Below the pieces are notes generated by a model. The model made no database searches. It saw only the letters and a program-made list of their open reading frames with translations, and was not told where the DNA came from. The translations under genes were made by a program, and so were the position numbers. This document shows, one piece after another, positions 20,128 to 28,924 of a stretch of DNA of 64,000 nucleotides (position 1 is its first letter; the number at the start of each line of letters is the position of its first letter). The DNA comes from Arthrobacter castelli DSM 16402 (GTDB lineage Bacteria; Actinomycetota; Actinomycetes; Actinomycetales; Micrococcaceae): assembly GCF_000430705.1 (NCBI RefSeq), contig NZ_AUMN01000003.1:186001-250000 (forward strand), in the 5' to 3' direction.

Positions 20128-21711
20128 ATGGTGACTGAACTCGCTCCCGCCCACCGGCCCGTCCTCGTCGTCGATAACGGCGCCCAGTACGCCCAGCTGA
20201 TCGCCCGCAGAGTCCGCGAAGCCAACGTCTATTCGGAGATCGTTCCGCACACCTGCTCGACCGAGCAGATGCTGGCGAAGAACCCGCTGGCCATCATCCT
20301 CTCCGGCGGCCCCTCCAGCGTCTACGCACCGGAGGCACCGGGTGTGCAACAGGACTTGTTCGACGCCGGCGTGCCCATCCTTGGTATTTGCTACGGCTTC
20401 CAGGCAATGGCCAATTCATTGGGCGGAACCGTGGCCCAGACCGGACTGCGTGAATACGGTTCAACCGATGTCAGCAGCGTCGGCAATAGCCGCTCGATTC
20501 TGGACGGGACGCCTGACCACCAGAAGGTCTGGATGAGCCACGGCGACACGGTCCAGCAGGCCCCGGACGGCTTCGAGGTGCTCGCCAGCACGGTCAGCAC
20601 ACCCGTCGCAGCTTTTGCCAACGAGGCCAAGGGCCTGTTCGGGGTGCAGTGGCATCCCGAGGTGAAGCATTCCGACTTCGGTCAGCAGGTGCTGGAAAAT
20701 TTCCTCTTCCGGGGAGCCGGGCTGGAGCCCAACTGGGATACCGGCAACGTGATTGACGAGCAGGTCGCCGTCATCCGTGAACAAGTAGGCGATGCCCGGG
20801 TGATCTGCGGTTTGTCCGGCGGCGTTGACTCCGCCGTGGCCGGGGCATTGGTGCAGAAAGCCGTGGGCGAGCAGCTCACGTGTGTCTTCGTCGACCACGG
20901 GCTGCTCCGCCAAGGCGAAGCCGAGCAGGTGGAGCGCGATTTCGTGGCAGCCACCGGCGTCAAGCTGTACGTGGCCCATGAGACTGAACGGTTCGTCGGC
21001 GCCTTGGAAGGGGTCTCCGATCCCGAGCAAAAACGCAAAATCATCGGCCGCGAATTCATCCGTGCGTTCGAGGAGGCCGAGCGGAAGCTGGCCGCCGAAG
21101 CCGGAGCCGAAGGAAAGCCGATCAAATTCCTGGTTCAGGGAACCCTCTATCCTGACGTCGTCGAATCCGGCGGCGGTGAAGGCGCGGCAAATATCAAGAG
21201 CCATCACAATGTTGGAGGACTGCCGGAGGACCTGCAGTTCGAATTGGTCGAGCCGTTGCGTGCCCTCTTTAAGGACGAAGTCCGGGCGGTTGGCGCCGAG
21301 CTGGGCCTGCCGCACGAGATCGTCGGCCGGCAACCATTCCCCGGCCCCGGCCTGGGCATCCGCATCATCGGCGAGGTGACCTCCGAGCGGCTGGACCTGT
21401 TGCGGCAGGCCGACGCCATCGCCCGCGCCGAGCTGACGGCCGCCGGCCTCGACGGCGCCGTGTGGCAAATGCCGGTGGTGCTGCTGGCGGACGTGCGCAG
21501 CGTCGGGGTGCAAGGCGACGGGCGCACCTACGGCCACCCGATCGTGCTGCGGCCGGTCTCCAGCGAGGATGCGATGACCGCGGACTGGTCGCGGCTGCCC
21601 TACGACCTGATGGCCCGGATATCCAACCGCATCACCAACGAAGTCGACGGCGTCAACCGGGTGGTTCTCGACGTCACGAGCAAGCCGCCGGGCACTATTG
21701 AATGGGAATAA
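20128..21711 (+). CDS. guaA: GMP synthase (glutamine-hydrolysing)
   Basis: A 527-residue two-domain enzyme converting XMP to GMP. The N-terminal class I glutamine amidotransferase has [10 protein letters not shown] (nucleophilic Cys near residue 91) and the WHPEVKHS histidine-glutamate pair near 175. The ATP-pyrophosphatase domain has the P-loop [12 protein letters not shown] near 230, and the C-terminal dimerisation domain ends [17 protein letters not shown]. It completes the GMP branch begun by guaB at 6.1 kb. The annotated ATG 20128 is only 3 bases after a -10-like TAGGCT (20119-20124), whereas GTG 20131 is 6 bases after it; the mRNA could be leaderless from that GTG. Confidence 0.97.
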   Translation: MVTELAPAHRPVLVVDNGAQYAQLIARRVREANVYSEIVPHTCSTEQMLAKNPLAIILSGGPSSVYAPEAPGVQQDLFDAGVPILGICYGFQAMANSLGGTVAQTGLREYGSTDVSSVGNSRSILDGTPDHQKVWMSHGDTVQQAPDGFEVLASTVSTPVAAFANEAKGLFGVQWHPEVKHSDFGQQVLENFLFRGAGLEPNWDTGNVIDEQVAVIREQVGDARVICGLSGGVDSAVAGALVQKAVGEQLTCVFVDHGLLRQGEAEQVERDFVAATGVKLYVAHETERFVGALEGVSDPEQKRKIIGREFIRAFEEAERKLAAEAGAEGKPIKFLVQGTLYPDVVESGGGEGAANIKSHHNVGGLPEDLQFELVEPLRALFKDEVRAVGAELGLPHEIVGRQPFPGPGLGIRIIGEVTSERLDLLRQADAIARAELTAAGLDGAVWQMPVVLLADVRSVGVQGDGRTYGHPIVLRPVSSEDAMTADWSRLPYDLMARISNRITNEVDGVNRVVLDVTSKPPGTIEWE

Positions 21712-21810
21712 TGAAGTGCACGTTGCGCGCCGGTGTCAAAGTGGCCTTTTTAGGGGCTGGACGTGTTGCGTTGCCCCAAATCACGCGGCGCAGCCGATAA
21801 CCTCAAGAAC

Positions 21811-24800
21811 ATGCCATTATGGTCGAAAGCGCAGCGCACGAGTGCGGAAGAGAGTGCATCGGTGACCTTCGAGGACGATGCGGTGCCCGAGGCGGATGAT
21901 GCGGTGCCCGAGGCGGATTCGGATGCGTTGTATACGTGGCTGGAGGAGCTCGGTTCCTTTGCCGGCCCCGATACATTGCTGCATTTCAAGCCGGCTCCCG
22001 GCGGCACCATCGATCTGACCCACGCCCACCCCTCGGGCCTGGCGCAGTTGCTTGCCGGCCGGCGCACCCGGTTATCCACGCTGATCCGCGACCAGGACCA
22101 GTATGCCGCGGCGATGGACGCTGCCCGGCGGCTGCGCTCGAAGATCCACGAGCTCAGTTCCGAGCGGGGGATCGACGTCGGTTATCTCGCCGCCGGCACT
22201 GCCTCCTGGCGCTCCCCGTTTGCCGGGGTTGCTGAACAGCTCAGCGCTCCCGTGCTATTGACGCCGGTGACTGTGTCAATGCGTTCAGGGCAGGACGACT
22301 ATGAGCTGCAGGTGACCGGCCAGGCCCGATTGAATCCGTCGCTGGTCCGGTTCCTGAAAGCCGAATACGACGTCGGCCTCGACGTTCCCACCATGGAAGG
22401 CATGGCCTACGGCACGGCGCGGTTCGATCCGCATCCGGTGTTGGACAGGTTGCGTTCGGCCACCGCGGGAATCAACGGCATGCAGGTCTCCCACCACCTG
22501 CTGGCGTCCACCTTCGCCGATCTTGAAGAGCATATTTACGACGGCGCCATCTCGTCGGCCCACCCGGTGATCGGTGCCCTGCTGGAAGACTCGGTGTCCG
22601 GGCAAGTGCAGCCGTTCCAGGCCATCGCCGCGGACCTCCCGCCGATCGATGAGCGGGATCCTGAGGACGAACTGCTGCTCAAGGACGCTGATTCGACGCA
22701 GCAGGAGGTTCTCGACCTCATCGGTTCCGGCGCGTCCCTGGCGGTGGAGGCGCCGCCGGGAACCGGACAGACCCAGACGGCACTCAACTCGCTGGCCGCG
22801 CTGACGGCGGCCGGCAAGCGTGTCCTCGTGGTTGCCGAACGCCGGGCAACCCTCAACCAGTTGGTCAATCAGCTCGATGAACTGCAGCTGGGTACCCTGG
22901 TGCTGCAGTTGCACGCCGGCGTCGACAGCGCCGAGCTGAAAGACAAACTGGTTCGGGCCATCATGCGCAACGAGAGGTCCGCCGAACCGCAACTGGGGCA
23001 CCTGCACCAGACCCTGGTGGAGAACCGCCATGCCTTGCAGGACCACGTCCGGTCGCTGCACAACGTCCGGCAGCGGTGGGGATGCTCGCCGTATCAGGCG
23101 ATGCAGTCACTGGCGAAGCTGACCGCGCTGCAGCACCCTCCGGCCACCACTGTTCGGCTAAAGCGCAGCGTGCTGGACAACATCACGGATCGGGCCGAAC
23201 TGGCCCATCGCCTGCGCAGGGCCGCCGAACTCGGGGGCTTCAGCAAGGCCCGGTGGCAGAGCCCCTGGTACGGAGCGCGTCTGGTCAACCGTAAGGAGAC
23301 CGAGGAAGCGCACGCCCTGGCCGTGGAGCTGGCCCGCGAACTGCCGCAACTGCGCGAGAAGATGGACGAGGTGGCCGGCTATTCGCAGATCTCCATCGGA
23401 GAGTCGGTCGCCGAATGGGGCCGCCAACTCGACTTGCTGGTTGCCATCCGCGGCAGCCTCGACAAGTTCACCCCTGACATCTTCGACCGTCCGGTCACCG
23501 ATCTCATCTCGGCCACGGCTCCGGCGTCCTGGCGCCGTGCGCACAAGGTGGACATGACGTCGATGACCCGCTCCCGGCTGCGCCGGGTGGCGAAGGAATA
23601 CATTCGCCCGGGCGTTCATATTTCGGATCTCCACGGGTCCCTGCTGGAGGTACAGCAGCAACACACCGCATGGTCGGAATATGCCACCAGCCAGCGACAC
23701 CCGTCGATCCCGTCCGGGCTGGCGGACGTGCATAATTTCCACCACCAGGTGGAGCAAAAGCTGGAGAAATTGTCGGCCGTTCTGGTCGAAGCCAAGGCCG
23801 GCGGCGGGCTCTCCGGCATCAGCCACCAGGCGGCGCTTGAGCGTTTGCAGGCGCTGGCAGAGGACAGGCAGACGCTTGTCTCGCTGCCGGAGCGGACCTT
23901 GCTGCTGGAGAACATGCGCGAGCATGGCCTCTCGGAACTGCTCGACGACCTTGCCGAAAGGGAAGTCGGGACCGAGGAAGTCGGTGCCGAACTGGAACTG
24001 GCCTGGTGGCAGTCCGCACTTGAAGCCATGATCAGCGGCGACGACTACCTGGCGATGTCCGACGGCGAGAGCCTGCGCAGGTTGGAAGCCGACTACAGGC
24101 TGGCCGACAACGCGCACATCTCCTCCGGCGCCTCGCGGCTGCGGTGGGAGCTGTCCCGGCGTTGGCGGGACGGGGTTGCCAGCCACGCGGCCGAGGCACA
24201 TTCACTGCGGCAATTGATCAAGGATGGCACGCCCGGCCTTGGCGCACTGTCCGGGGAGTCGCCTCTGCTGGTCCAAGCGCTGCTGCCGGTCTTCACCGCC
24301 AGCCCGTTGATGGTGCCCTCCCTGCTGGACAGCGGCCACGAGTTCGATGCGGTGGTCATCCTCGACGCCGAAGCAACCTCACTGCAGTCGGTGCTGCCCT
24401 CCATCGGGCGTGCCGCGCAAGTCATCGCTTTCGGCGATCCCCAGCTGGGCGCTGCCCGCCCGTTCTCGGTGGGAATAGAATCGGATTCGGCCCAGGACGA
24501 CGACGGCCCGCAGCTGACCAGTGCGATGTCGGCGCTGTCCCGCATCCTGCCCCAGCGGTCCCTGTCCGTGGTCTACCGGTGCGTTGACGCCACCCTGGCG
24601 CAGCACCTGAGCACCAACTTCTACGACGGCAAACTGATCCGGCTTCCGGCAGGACACGCGGCTGCGGGAGCGCGGCGTTCCTTCGCCGTGGAATACCTGC
24701 CGGACGGCACCGGGATGCCCACATCCGGCCAGGATGCGGTCGAAAGCGTGGTGGCCGAAGTCAACCGGGTCGTGGACCTGGTTTTCGACCATGCCCGGAA

Positions 24801-25824
24801 TCGGCCCGGCCAGTCCCTGGCGGTGATCACGGCCAGCGGCCGGCACGCCGGCAGGGTGGCCGAGGCCGTCGGGATGCAATTGCCTAACTATCCGGACGCT
24901 GCAGAATTCTTCAGCTCCGGGCCGGAACCATTCCGGGTTGTACCGCTGGAGCGTGCCGCCGGCCTGGTCCGGGACAGCGTGATCTTCTCGCTCGGATTTG
25001 GCCGGACGCCGCACGGGCGGGCGCTGCACAGTTTCGGTTCCTTGTCCGGGCCTGCAGGTAGCGGCAAATTCGTCGTGGCGATGACCCGCGCCCGTTCCTC
25101 GTTGCACGTGCTCACCTGCTTCAAACCCGATGATCTCGATCCGACCCGGCTCACGCACGGCGCTTCGGATTTCTACGACTTGATCAATCGCGAACTCGGG
25201 GGAGGGACAGCACCATCCGCCGGCACCGTTAGCTCCGGCGATCTGCTTGCCGCGGCCGGAACGGACAGCGACGGCGGAATCGTTGACGATCCGCTGGTCA
25301 CGGACCTGGTGGGGCGCTTGCAGGAACGCGGGGCGCGAGTGTGGCGCAACTACGACGGAGAGATTGACGTAGTCGCCGCCGCCGATCCGTTCGAAGTCCC
25401 TGCCCCCGCCACCCCCGGTCAGCAACTCGAGCTGCCTGCGCCGGTGGCCGTCGAGTCCGACGGGACCGAAAAGTACCGGCGGATGAGCGTGCGGGAACGC
25501 AGCCGCCTGCGCCCGCAGATGCTGGAGGCAATGGGCTGGAGACATGTCTCGCTGTGGACCATCGAAGTCTTCACCGACCCCGTCTCGTGCACGGACCTCG
25601 TAGGCGGATATCTGGGCTTGGACGATAGGAGCGATGTGCAGAGCAACGATGAAGGCACGGCGGCAGCGCCCGGTCAAACACTCCCGGCCGGCGAAGGTGC
25701 TTCGACCGGTGCGCCGCTGCTGCCCAACAAGGCGGCAGAGGATGAGGACATCTCCTGGGGCGACAGGGATGAGCAGGACCGGGACGAATGGCTGCGGGAG
25801 CAGCAGCCGCCGCACTGGAACTAG
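21811..25824 (+). CDS. Very large SF1 helicase-like protein (DUF4011 type) with degenerate ATPase motifs
   Basis: A 1337-residue protein built like the DUF4011 superfamily-1 helicases: an N-terminal DUF4011-like region (about residues 30-270, with LSAPVLLTPVTVSM), an N-terminal helicase half, a long coiled/helical insertion (about 380-780), a C-terminal helicase half ending MTRARSSLHVLTC, and a C-terminal Vsr/restriction-endonuclease-like region (about 1150-1265, NYDGEIDVVAAAD, VAVESDG, LEAMGWRHVSLWTIEVF). Walker A reads APPGTGQTQT, with Gln 320 where Lys is required, and motif II reads ILDAEAT instead of DEA. So ATP hydrolysis is doubtful. I chose ATG 21811; an upstream GTG (21763) is possible. 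No ribosome site is obvious. No methylase or known defence gene is adjacent. Confidence 0.7.
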   Translation: MPLWSKAQRTSAEESASVTFEDDAVPEADDAVPEADSDALYTWLEELGSFAGPDTLLHFKPAPGGTIDLTHAHPSGLAQLLAGRRTRLSTLIRDQDQYAAAMDAARRLRSKIHELSSERGIDVGYLAAGTASWRSPFAGVAEQLSAPVLLTPVTVSMRSGQDDYELQVTGQARLNPSLVRFLKAEYDVGLDVPTMEGMAYGTARFDPHPVLDRLRSATAGINGMQVSHHLLASTFADLEEHIYDGAISSAHPVIGALLEDSVSGQVQPFQAIAADLPPIDERDPEDELLLKDADSTQQEVLDLIGSGASLAVEAPPGTGQTQTALNSLAALTAAGKRVLVVAERRATLNQLVNQLDELQLGTLVLQLHAGVDSAELKDKLVRAIMRNERSAEPQLGHLHQTLVENRHALQDHVRSLHNVRQRWGCSPYQAMQSLAKLTALQHPPATTVRLKRSVLDNITDRAELAHRLRRAAELGGFSKARWQSPWYGARLVNRKETEEAHALAVELARELPQLREKMDEVAGYSQISIGESVAEWGRQLDLLVAIRGSLDKFTPDIFDRPVTDLISATAPASWRRAHKVDMTSMTRSRLRRVAKEYIRPGVHISDLHGSLLEVQQQHTAWSEYATSQRHPSIPSGLADVHNFHHQVEQKLEKLSAVLVEAKAGGGLSGISHQAALERLQALAEDRQTLVSLPERTLLLENMREHGLSELLDDLAEREVGTEEVGAELELAWWQSALEAMISGDDYLAMSDGESLRRLEADYRLADNAHISSGASRLRWELSRRWRDGVASHAAEAHSLRQLIKDGTPGLGALSGESPLLVQALLPVFTASPLMVPSLLDSGHEFDAVVILDAEATSLQSVLPSIGRAAQVIAFGDPQLGAARPFSVGIESDSAQDDDGPQLTSAMSALSRILPQRSLSVVYRCVDATLAQHLSTNFYDGKLIRLPAGHAAAGARRSFAVEYLPDGTGMPTSGQDAVESVVAEVNRVVDLVFDHARNRPGQSLAVITASGRHAGRVAEAVGMQLPNYPDAAEFFSSGPEPFRVVPLERAAGLVRDSVIFSLGFGRTPHGRALHSFGSLSGPAGSGKFVVAMTRARSSLHVLTCFKPDDLDPTRLTHGASDFYDLINRELGGGTAPSAGTVSSGDLLAAAGTDSDGGIVDDPLVTDLVGRLQERGARVWRNYDGEIDVVAAADPFEVPAPATPGQQLELPAPVAVESDGTEKYRRMSVRERSRLRPQMLEAMGWRHVSLWTIEVFTDPVSCTDLVGGYLGLDDRSDVQSNDEGTAAAPGQTLPAGEGASTGAPLLPNKAAEDEDISWGDRDEQDRDEWLREQQPPHWN
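21877..21918 (+). repeat. 21-base tandem duplication in the helicase-like gene
   Basis: Two exact tandem copies of a 21-base unit (21877-21897 and 21898-21918) encode DAVPEAD twice in the acidic N-terminal region before the first domain. In-frame, so likely tolerated. Confidence 0.9.
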
Positions 25825-25843
25825 GTGTCCCAAGGCTCACCGG

Positions 25844-26572
25844 CTATCCGGATCCGCGGCGGGGGCTGACCATCACCAACGACACTTTCCCCTTCGAAGC
25901 AGCTGAGGCCAATGACTGGGCCTGCGTGGCTTCAGCTGCCACCACCACCAGGCCTTCGGCGCCGCTGGATCCGAGCCAACCGGCATCTCCGCTGCCACCG
26001 CTGCTAACAGAGCCGGACGCGCCCGCGGCGGAAGTCCACAACACCACCACGTCTTCCGCCGCGGTACGGCTTTCCACGGTCCGCTCGTAGCCGTTGCCCG
26101 AGCTGACCACCACATCGACCCGTTCGCCGGTTCTGACCAGCTGGACGGTGGAGGAGTCCGTGATCCGCAACGGCACGGCAACTGTGCCCGGCGGTGCGCC
26201 GATCAGCAGCCCGGGTCCCAGCAGCGCCGCGTCGGTCAGAAATTCCCCTTGGCGCTGTGGCGCCGCCAATTGCTTCCCAACGAGCTGGCCGACGGAGGCA
26301 TAGGCACCCCGGGGCGCCAGATCCGGCTCGATCCGGACCACGGACAGGGCAGAAGCAGTCAACACCGCGCCGGCCGGTAAGTCCTGCGCGGCAGTCACCA
26401 CACTCGTTGTTGCCGCCTGGGCAGGCGTTAGCTGGTGGACCGTGAGTCCGGCGGCGCAGCAAAGGAGCAGGGCAGCCAGTAATCGGCGGTGACGGAAGAA
26501 CCATCGGGGCACGGCATGGTTGTGGCGGACATTGGCGGTCCGTGCAGGCGGTTGTCTGGATCGCTGGAACAT
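25844..26572 (-). CDS. SAF-domain protein, CpaB/RcpC-like
   Basis: A 242-residue protein with a basic N-terminus, one membrane segment (RLLAALLLCCAAGLTVHQL, about 30-48) and an exported SAF domain starting TTSVVTAAQDLPAGAVLTASALSV in pieces, followed by VAVPLRI and GERVDVVVS, typical of the CpaB periplasmic component of Flp pilus systems. The C-terminal part is Gly/Ser-rich then ends LVMVSPRRGSG. No other pilus gene is in the window, so a pilus role is uncertain; solitary SAF proteins are frequent beside the FmdB-type gene in this group (recollection). It is convergent with the helicase-like gene, whose stop lies 19 bases away. Confidence 0.7.
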   Translation of the reverse strand: MFQRSRQPPARTANVRHNHAVPRWFFRHRRLLAALLLCCAAGLTVHQLTPAQAATTSVVTAAQDLPAGAVLTASALSVVRIEPDLAPRGAYASVGQLVGKQLAAPQRQGEFLTDAALLGPGLLIGAPPGTVAVPLRITDSSTVQLVRTGERVDVVVSSGNGYERTVESRTAAEDVVVLWTSAAGASGSVSSGGSGDAGWLGSSGAEGLVVVAAEATQAQSLASAASKGKVSLVMVSPRRGSG

Positions 26573-26676
26573 GCCACCACGCTAGGCAGCACGGTTGCGG
26601 CCGGGACAGCTGTGCCGCCGTCTATGTGGACGGCCGGCGGGGCCGATCCTGGTGTGGAGGAAGAGCGGCGGCCAGC

Positions 26677-26723
26677 GTGGCTGCAGGGAGACCGGAGATG
26701 TGGCTGCAGGGGAGCCCGGAGGT
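26677..26723. repeat. Imperfect tandem duplication between the FmdB-type and SAF genes
   Basis: Two copies of a 23-24 base unit starting GTGGCTGCAGGG (26677 and 26700) lie in the 207-base gap between the zinc-ribbon stop and the SAF gene start. Nothing else is recognisable in the gap. Confidence 0.55.
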
Positions 26724-26779
26724 CGGCGTTGCAGCCCGCCGTCACACCGGCGGCAGGTCAGGGGCGTCGCAGCGACGGG

Positions 26780-27202
26780 TCAGTCGGCTGCCCTGCCGGC
26801 GGAGCTTCCTGCGCCGGCAGGCGCCGTTGCGGCGGAGCCGCCCGATGAACCTGTTGAACCGGAGCCGTTGGAGGAGCCGGCGGACGACTCCGACGAACCC
26901 GACGACTCCGACGATCCGTTGGACGAGGAAGAGGAGTCACCCGATCCGCCGTCCGTGGAACCGGAGGAGCCGCCCGAACCGTTTGAGGATCCGGACTCCT
27001 TCCTGGCACCGGACGAGGCCGTGGCGTCGCGGGAATCGTTCCGATAAAAGCCGGATCCCTTGAAGACGACTCCGACGCTGTTGAACTTCTTCCGCAGCGT
27101 ACCCTCACACTCCGGGCAGACCGTGAGGGAATCGTCGGTAAAGGACTGGTGAATGTCGAACGCGTGGGTGCAGTCCTTGCAGGCGTATGCGTAGGTGGGC
27201 AC
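26780..27202 (-). CDS. FmdB/Ruc-type zinc-ribbon protein with long disordered tail (CIRCE-controlled)
   Basis: A 140-residue protein with an FmdB zinc ribbon at the N-terminus (PTYAYACKDC; Cys 8, 11, 29 and 32 form two CxxC pairs) and a Ser/Gly tail of about 80 residues with low complexity. Though FmdB proteins are usually annotated as regulators, the M. tuberculosis relative Rv0991c (Ruc) is described as a redox-regulated chaperone under HrcA control that works with DnaK. The same gene order (zinc ribbon, 5-formyl-THF cyclo-ligase, divergent galU) and the CIRCE element just upstream strongly suggest the same role here. GTG 27202, preceded by GAAGGAAG, begins the conserved domain; an upstream ATG at 27289 would start inside the leader. 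Confidence 0.85.
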   Translation of the reverse strand: MPTYAYACKDCTHAFDIHQSFTDDSLTVCPECEGTLRKKFNSVGVVFKGSGFYRNDSRDATASSGARKESGSSNGSGGSSGSTDGGSGDSSSSSNGSSESSGSSESSAGSSNGSGSTGSSGGSAATAPAGAGSSAGRAAD

Positions 27203-27278
27203 TGTACTTCCTTCATCTTTGCGCGGCCCGTCCGGTCGTTGGCCGCACGAACAAACAGTGGAGGTTGCCGGGAGCGCT

Positions 27279-27305
27279 TTGGCACTCACGGCTTCCGAGT
27301 GCTAA
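27279..27305 (-). promoter_or_regulatory. CIRCE operator upstream of the FmdB/Ruc-type gene
   Basis: On the plus strand: TTGGCACTC (27279-27287), nine bases, GAGTGCTAA (27297-27305), one mismatch to consensus. On the gene's strand a TAGAAT hexamer (27306-27311) immediately precedes it and makes a plausible -10, so HrcA would sit on the start point. It lies 77 bases before the GTG and within 11 bases of the cyclo-ligase stop. Confidence 0.88.
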
Positions 27306-27315
27306 TTCTACACTT

Positions 27316-27927
27316 TCATTGGACAGTTGAATGCCACGACCGTGGCGTAAAGACTCCATCAACGGGAAGGTCCAGCGGCGTGTGTGCAAAGGAACCGGCA
27401 TCCAGTAGCTCGTCTGCGTAGACGACGGCGGCAGTGCGGGGGCGCTGCTGAACCTGGGACAGCGAGGCAAGGAACCTGTCGTAGTAGCCGCCTCCCTGGC
27501 CCAGCCGGTTTCCTGCCGTGTCGGCGGCCAGCGCAGGCAGCAGCACCAAGTCCACATCCTCCATCACCTGGACGGTTTCATGAACACCAACCGGCTCCAT
27601 AACCGGTGCCAGCGCGCTGGCGACCAGTGGAGTATCCGGACGCCAGCGCACCCAGCCGAGCTGGAATTGCGGTTCGCAGGCCGGCAGGAATATCCGGTGC
27701 CCGGATTCGTGCAACCGGTCCAGCAGCACATCCGTCGCGGGCTCCGCGCCGATCCCCAGATAGGCCGCCACGGCGACCGGGCCGCCGTCGTGCTGCTGTT
27801 GCAACCATTCCAGCACCGTGTCTGCCAGCGAAGCGGCAGCAGTGCGGCGCTGTGTGACCGAGGCGGAACGACGCTGCGCACGGTGGCGGCTGCGTACGCT
27901 TGTCTTCGACCTGCCTGGGACCGTCAT
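27316..27927 (-). CDS. 5-formyltetrahydrofolate cyclo-ligase
   Basis: A 203-residue enzyme converting 5-formyl-THF to 5,10-methenyl-THF with ATP. The N-terminal basic helix RSRHRAQRRSASV and the C-terminal signature NRLGQGGGYYDRFL are diagnostic; note Gln where most homologues have Lys (GxGKGYYD). LVLLPALAADTAG precedes it as in the family. ATG 27927 is chosen; codons further upstream exist but lie in the divergent promoter with galU. The gene order matches Rv0992c next to Rv0991c and galU in mycobacteria. It reads toward the FmdB/Ruc-type gene, which has its own CIRCE promoter. Confidence 0.88.
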   Translation of the reverse strand: MTVPGRSKTSVRSRHRAQRRSASVTQRRTAAASLADTVLEWLQQQHDGGPVAVAAYLGIGAEPATDVLLDRLHESGHRIFLPACEPQFQLGWVRWRPDTPLVASALAPVMEPVGVHETVQVMEDVDLVLLPALAADTAGNRLGQGGGYYDRFLASLSQVQQRPRTAAVVYADELLDAGSFAHTPLDLPVDGVFTPRSWHSTVQ

Positions 27928-27987
27928 GTTTTTCCATTCTCTCAGGTGGCTTAGTTGGTTCGAATCTCCTTGGGTTAGCCTAGACAA

Positions 27988-28920
27988 ATGCGCACAGACT
28001 CATCAGCCAACACGGCGTCCTCGGCGACTAAGCATTCGGTCCGCAAGGCCGTGATACCGGCGGCCGGACTCGGAACACGGTTCATTCCCGCCACCAAGGC
28101 CATGCCCAAGGAAATGCTTCCCGTGGTCGACAAACCCGCCATCCAATACGTGGTCGAAGAAGCGGTGCGTGCGGGGCTGGAAAACGTGCTGATGATCACC
28201 GGCCGCAACAAGCGGCCGCTGGAGGATCATTTCGACGGCGTGCCGCTGCTGGAGCAGACCTTGGAGAAGAAAGGCGACCATGAACGTCTCGCCGATGTGC
28301 GCCGGGCTTCGGAACTGGCCGACATCCATTATCTGCGCCAGGGCGATGCCAAGGGTCTGGGCCACGCCGTGCTGCGCGGCAAGCTCTATGTCGGCGGCGA
28401 GCCCTTCGCGGTGCTGCTCGGTGACGACCTGATCGACGAGCAGGACGAACTGCTCAGCCGGATGATCGAGGTGCAGGCGGCGACCGGTGGTTCCGTTGTC
28501 GCATTGATCGAGGTCGATCCCTCGGAAGTCAGCTCCTACGGGTGCGCGGATATCCAGGCGGTCGAGGGCGAAGACTACGTCAAGATCAATGAACTGGTGG
28601 AAAAGCCGCAGCCGGCGGACGCCCCCTCGAACCTGGCCATTATTGGCCGCTATGTGCTGCATCCGGCAGTGTTCGATGTGCTGGAGGAAACGGGTCCCGG
28701 CCGCGGCGGGGAAATCCAGCTCACCGATGCCCTGCAGACCCTTGCCAATTCCGATGCCGAGGGCGGCGGGGTCTACGGTGTCGTCTTCCGCGGCAACCGC
28801 TACGACACCGGTGACAAGCTCAGCTACCTGAAGGCGGTAGTGAAACTGGCCTCCGAACGTGACGACCTGGGCCCTGACCTGCGCGCGTGGCTCAAGGACT
28901 TCGTCCAGTCCGGAGTGTAG
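27988..28920 (+). CDS. galU: UTP-glucose-1-phosphate uridylyltransferase
   Basis: A 310-residue nucleotidyltransferase making UDP-glucose for wall and trehalose/glycogen metabolism. The GT-A start VIPAAGLGTRFIPATKAMPK (residues about 22-41), the DKPAIQYVVEEA sugar-site segment, LLGDDLID and VEKPQPADAPSNLAIIGRYV are all canonical. A -10-like TAGCCT ends six bases before ATG 27988, so the gene is probably leaderless. It is divergent from the cyclo-ligase. Its stop is four bases before the rimJ start codon, so galU and rimJ are co-transcribed; the Glp (MoeA-like) gene that normally sits between them in related genomes is absent. Confidence 0.97.
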   Translation: MRTDSSANTASSATKHSVRKAVIPAAGLGTRFIPATKAMPKEMLPVVDKPAIQYVVEEAVRAGLENVLMITGRNKRPLEDHFDGVPLLEQTLEKKGDHERLADVRRASELADIHYLRQGDAKGLGHAVLRGKLYVGGEPFAVLLGDDLIDEQDELLSRMIEVQAATGGSVVALIEVDPSEVSSYGCADIQAVEGEDYVKINELVEKPQPADAPSNLAIIGRYVLHPAVFDVLEETGPGRGGEIQLTDALQTLANSDAEGGGVYGVVFRGNRYDTGDKLSYLKAVVKLASERDDLGPDLRAWLKDFVQSGV

Positions 28921-28924
28921 TGGC

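Noticed and set aside
24379-25833. 484-codon frame antisense to the helicase-like gene
   Set aside because: Shadow frame without homology; the sense frame carries recognisable motifs.
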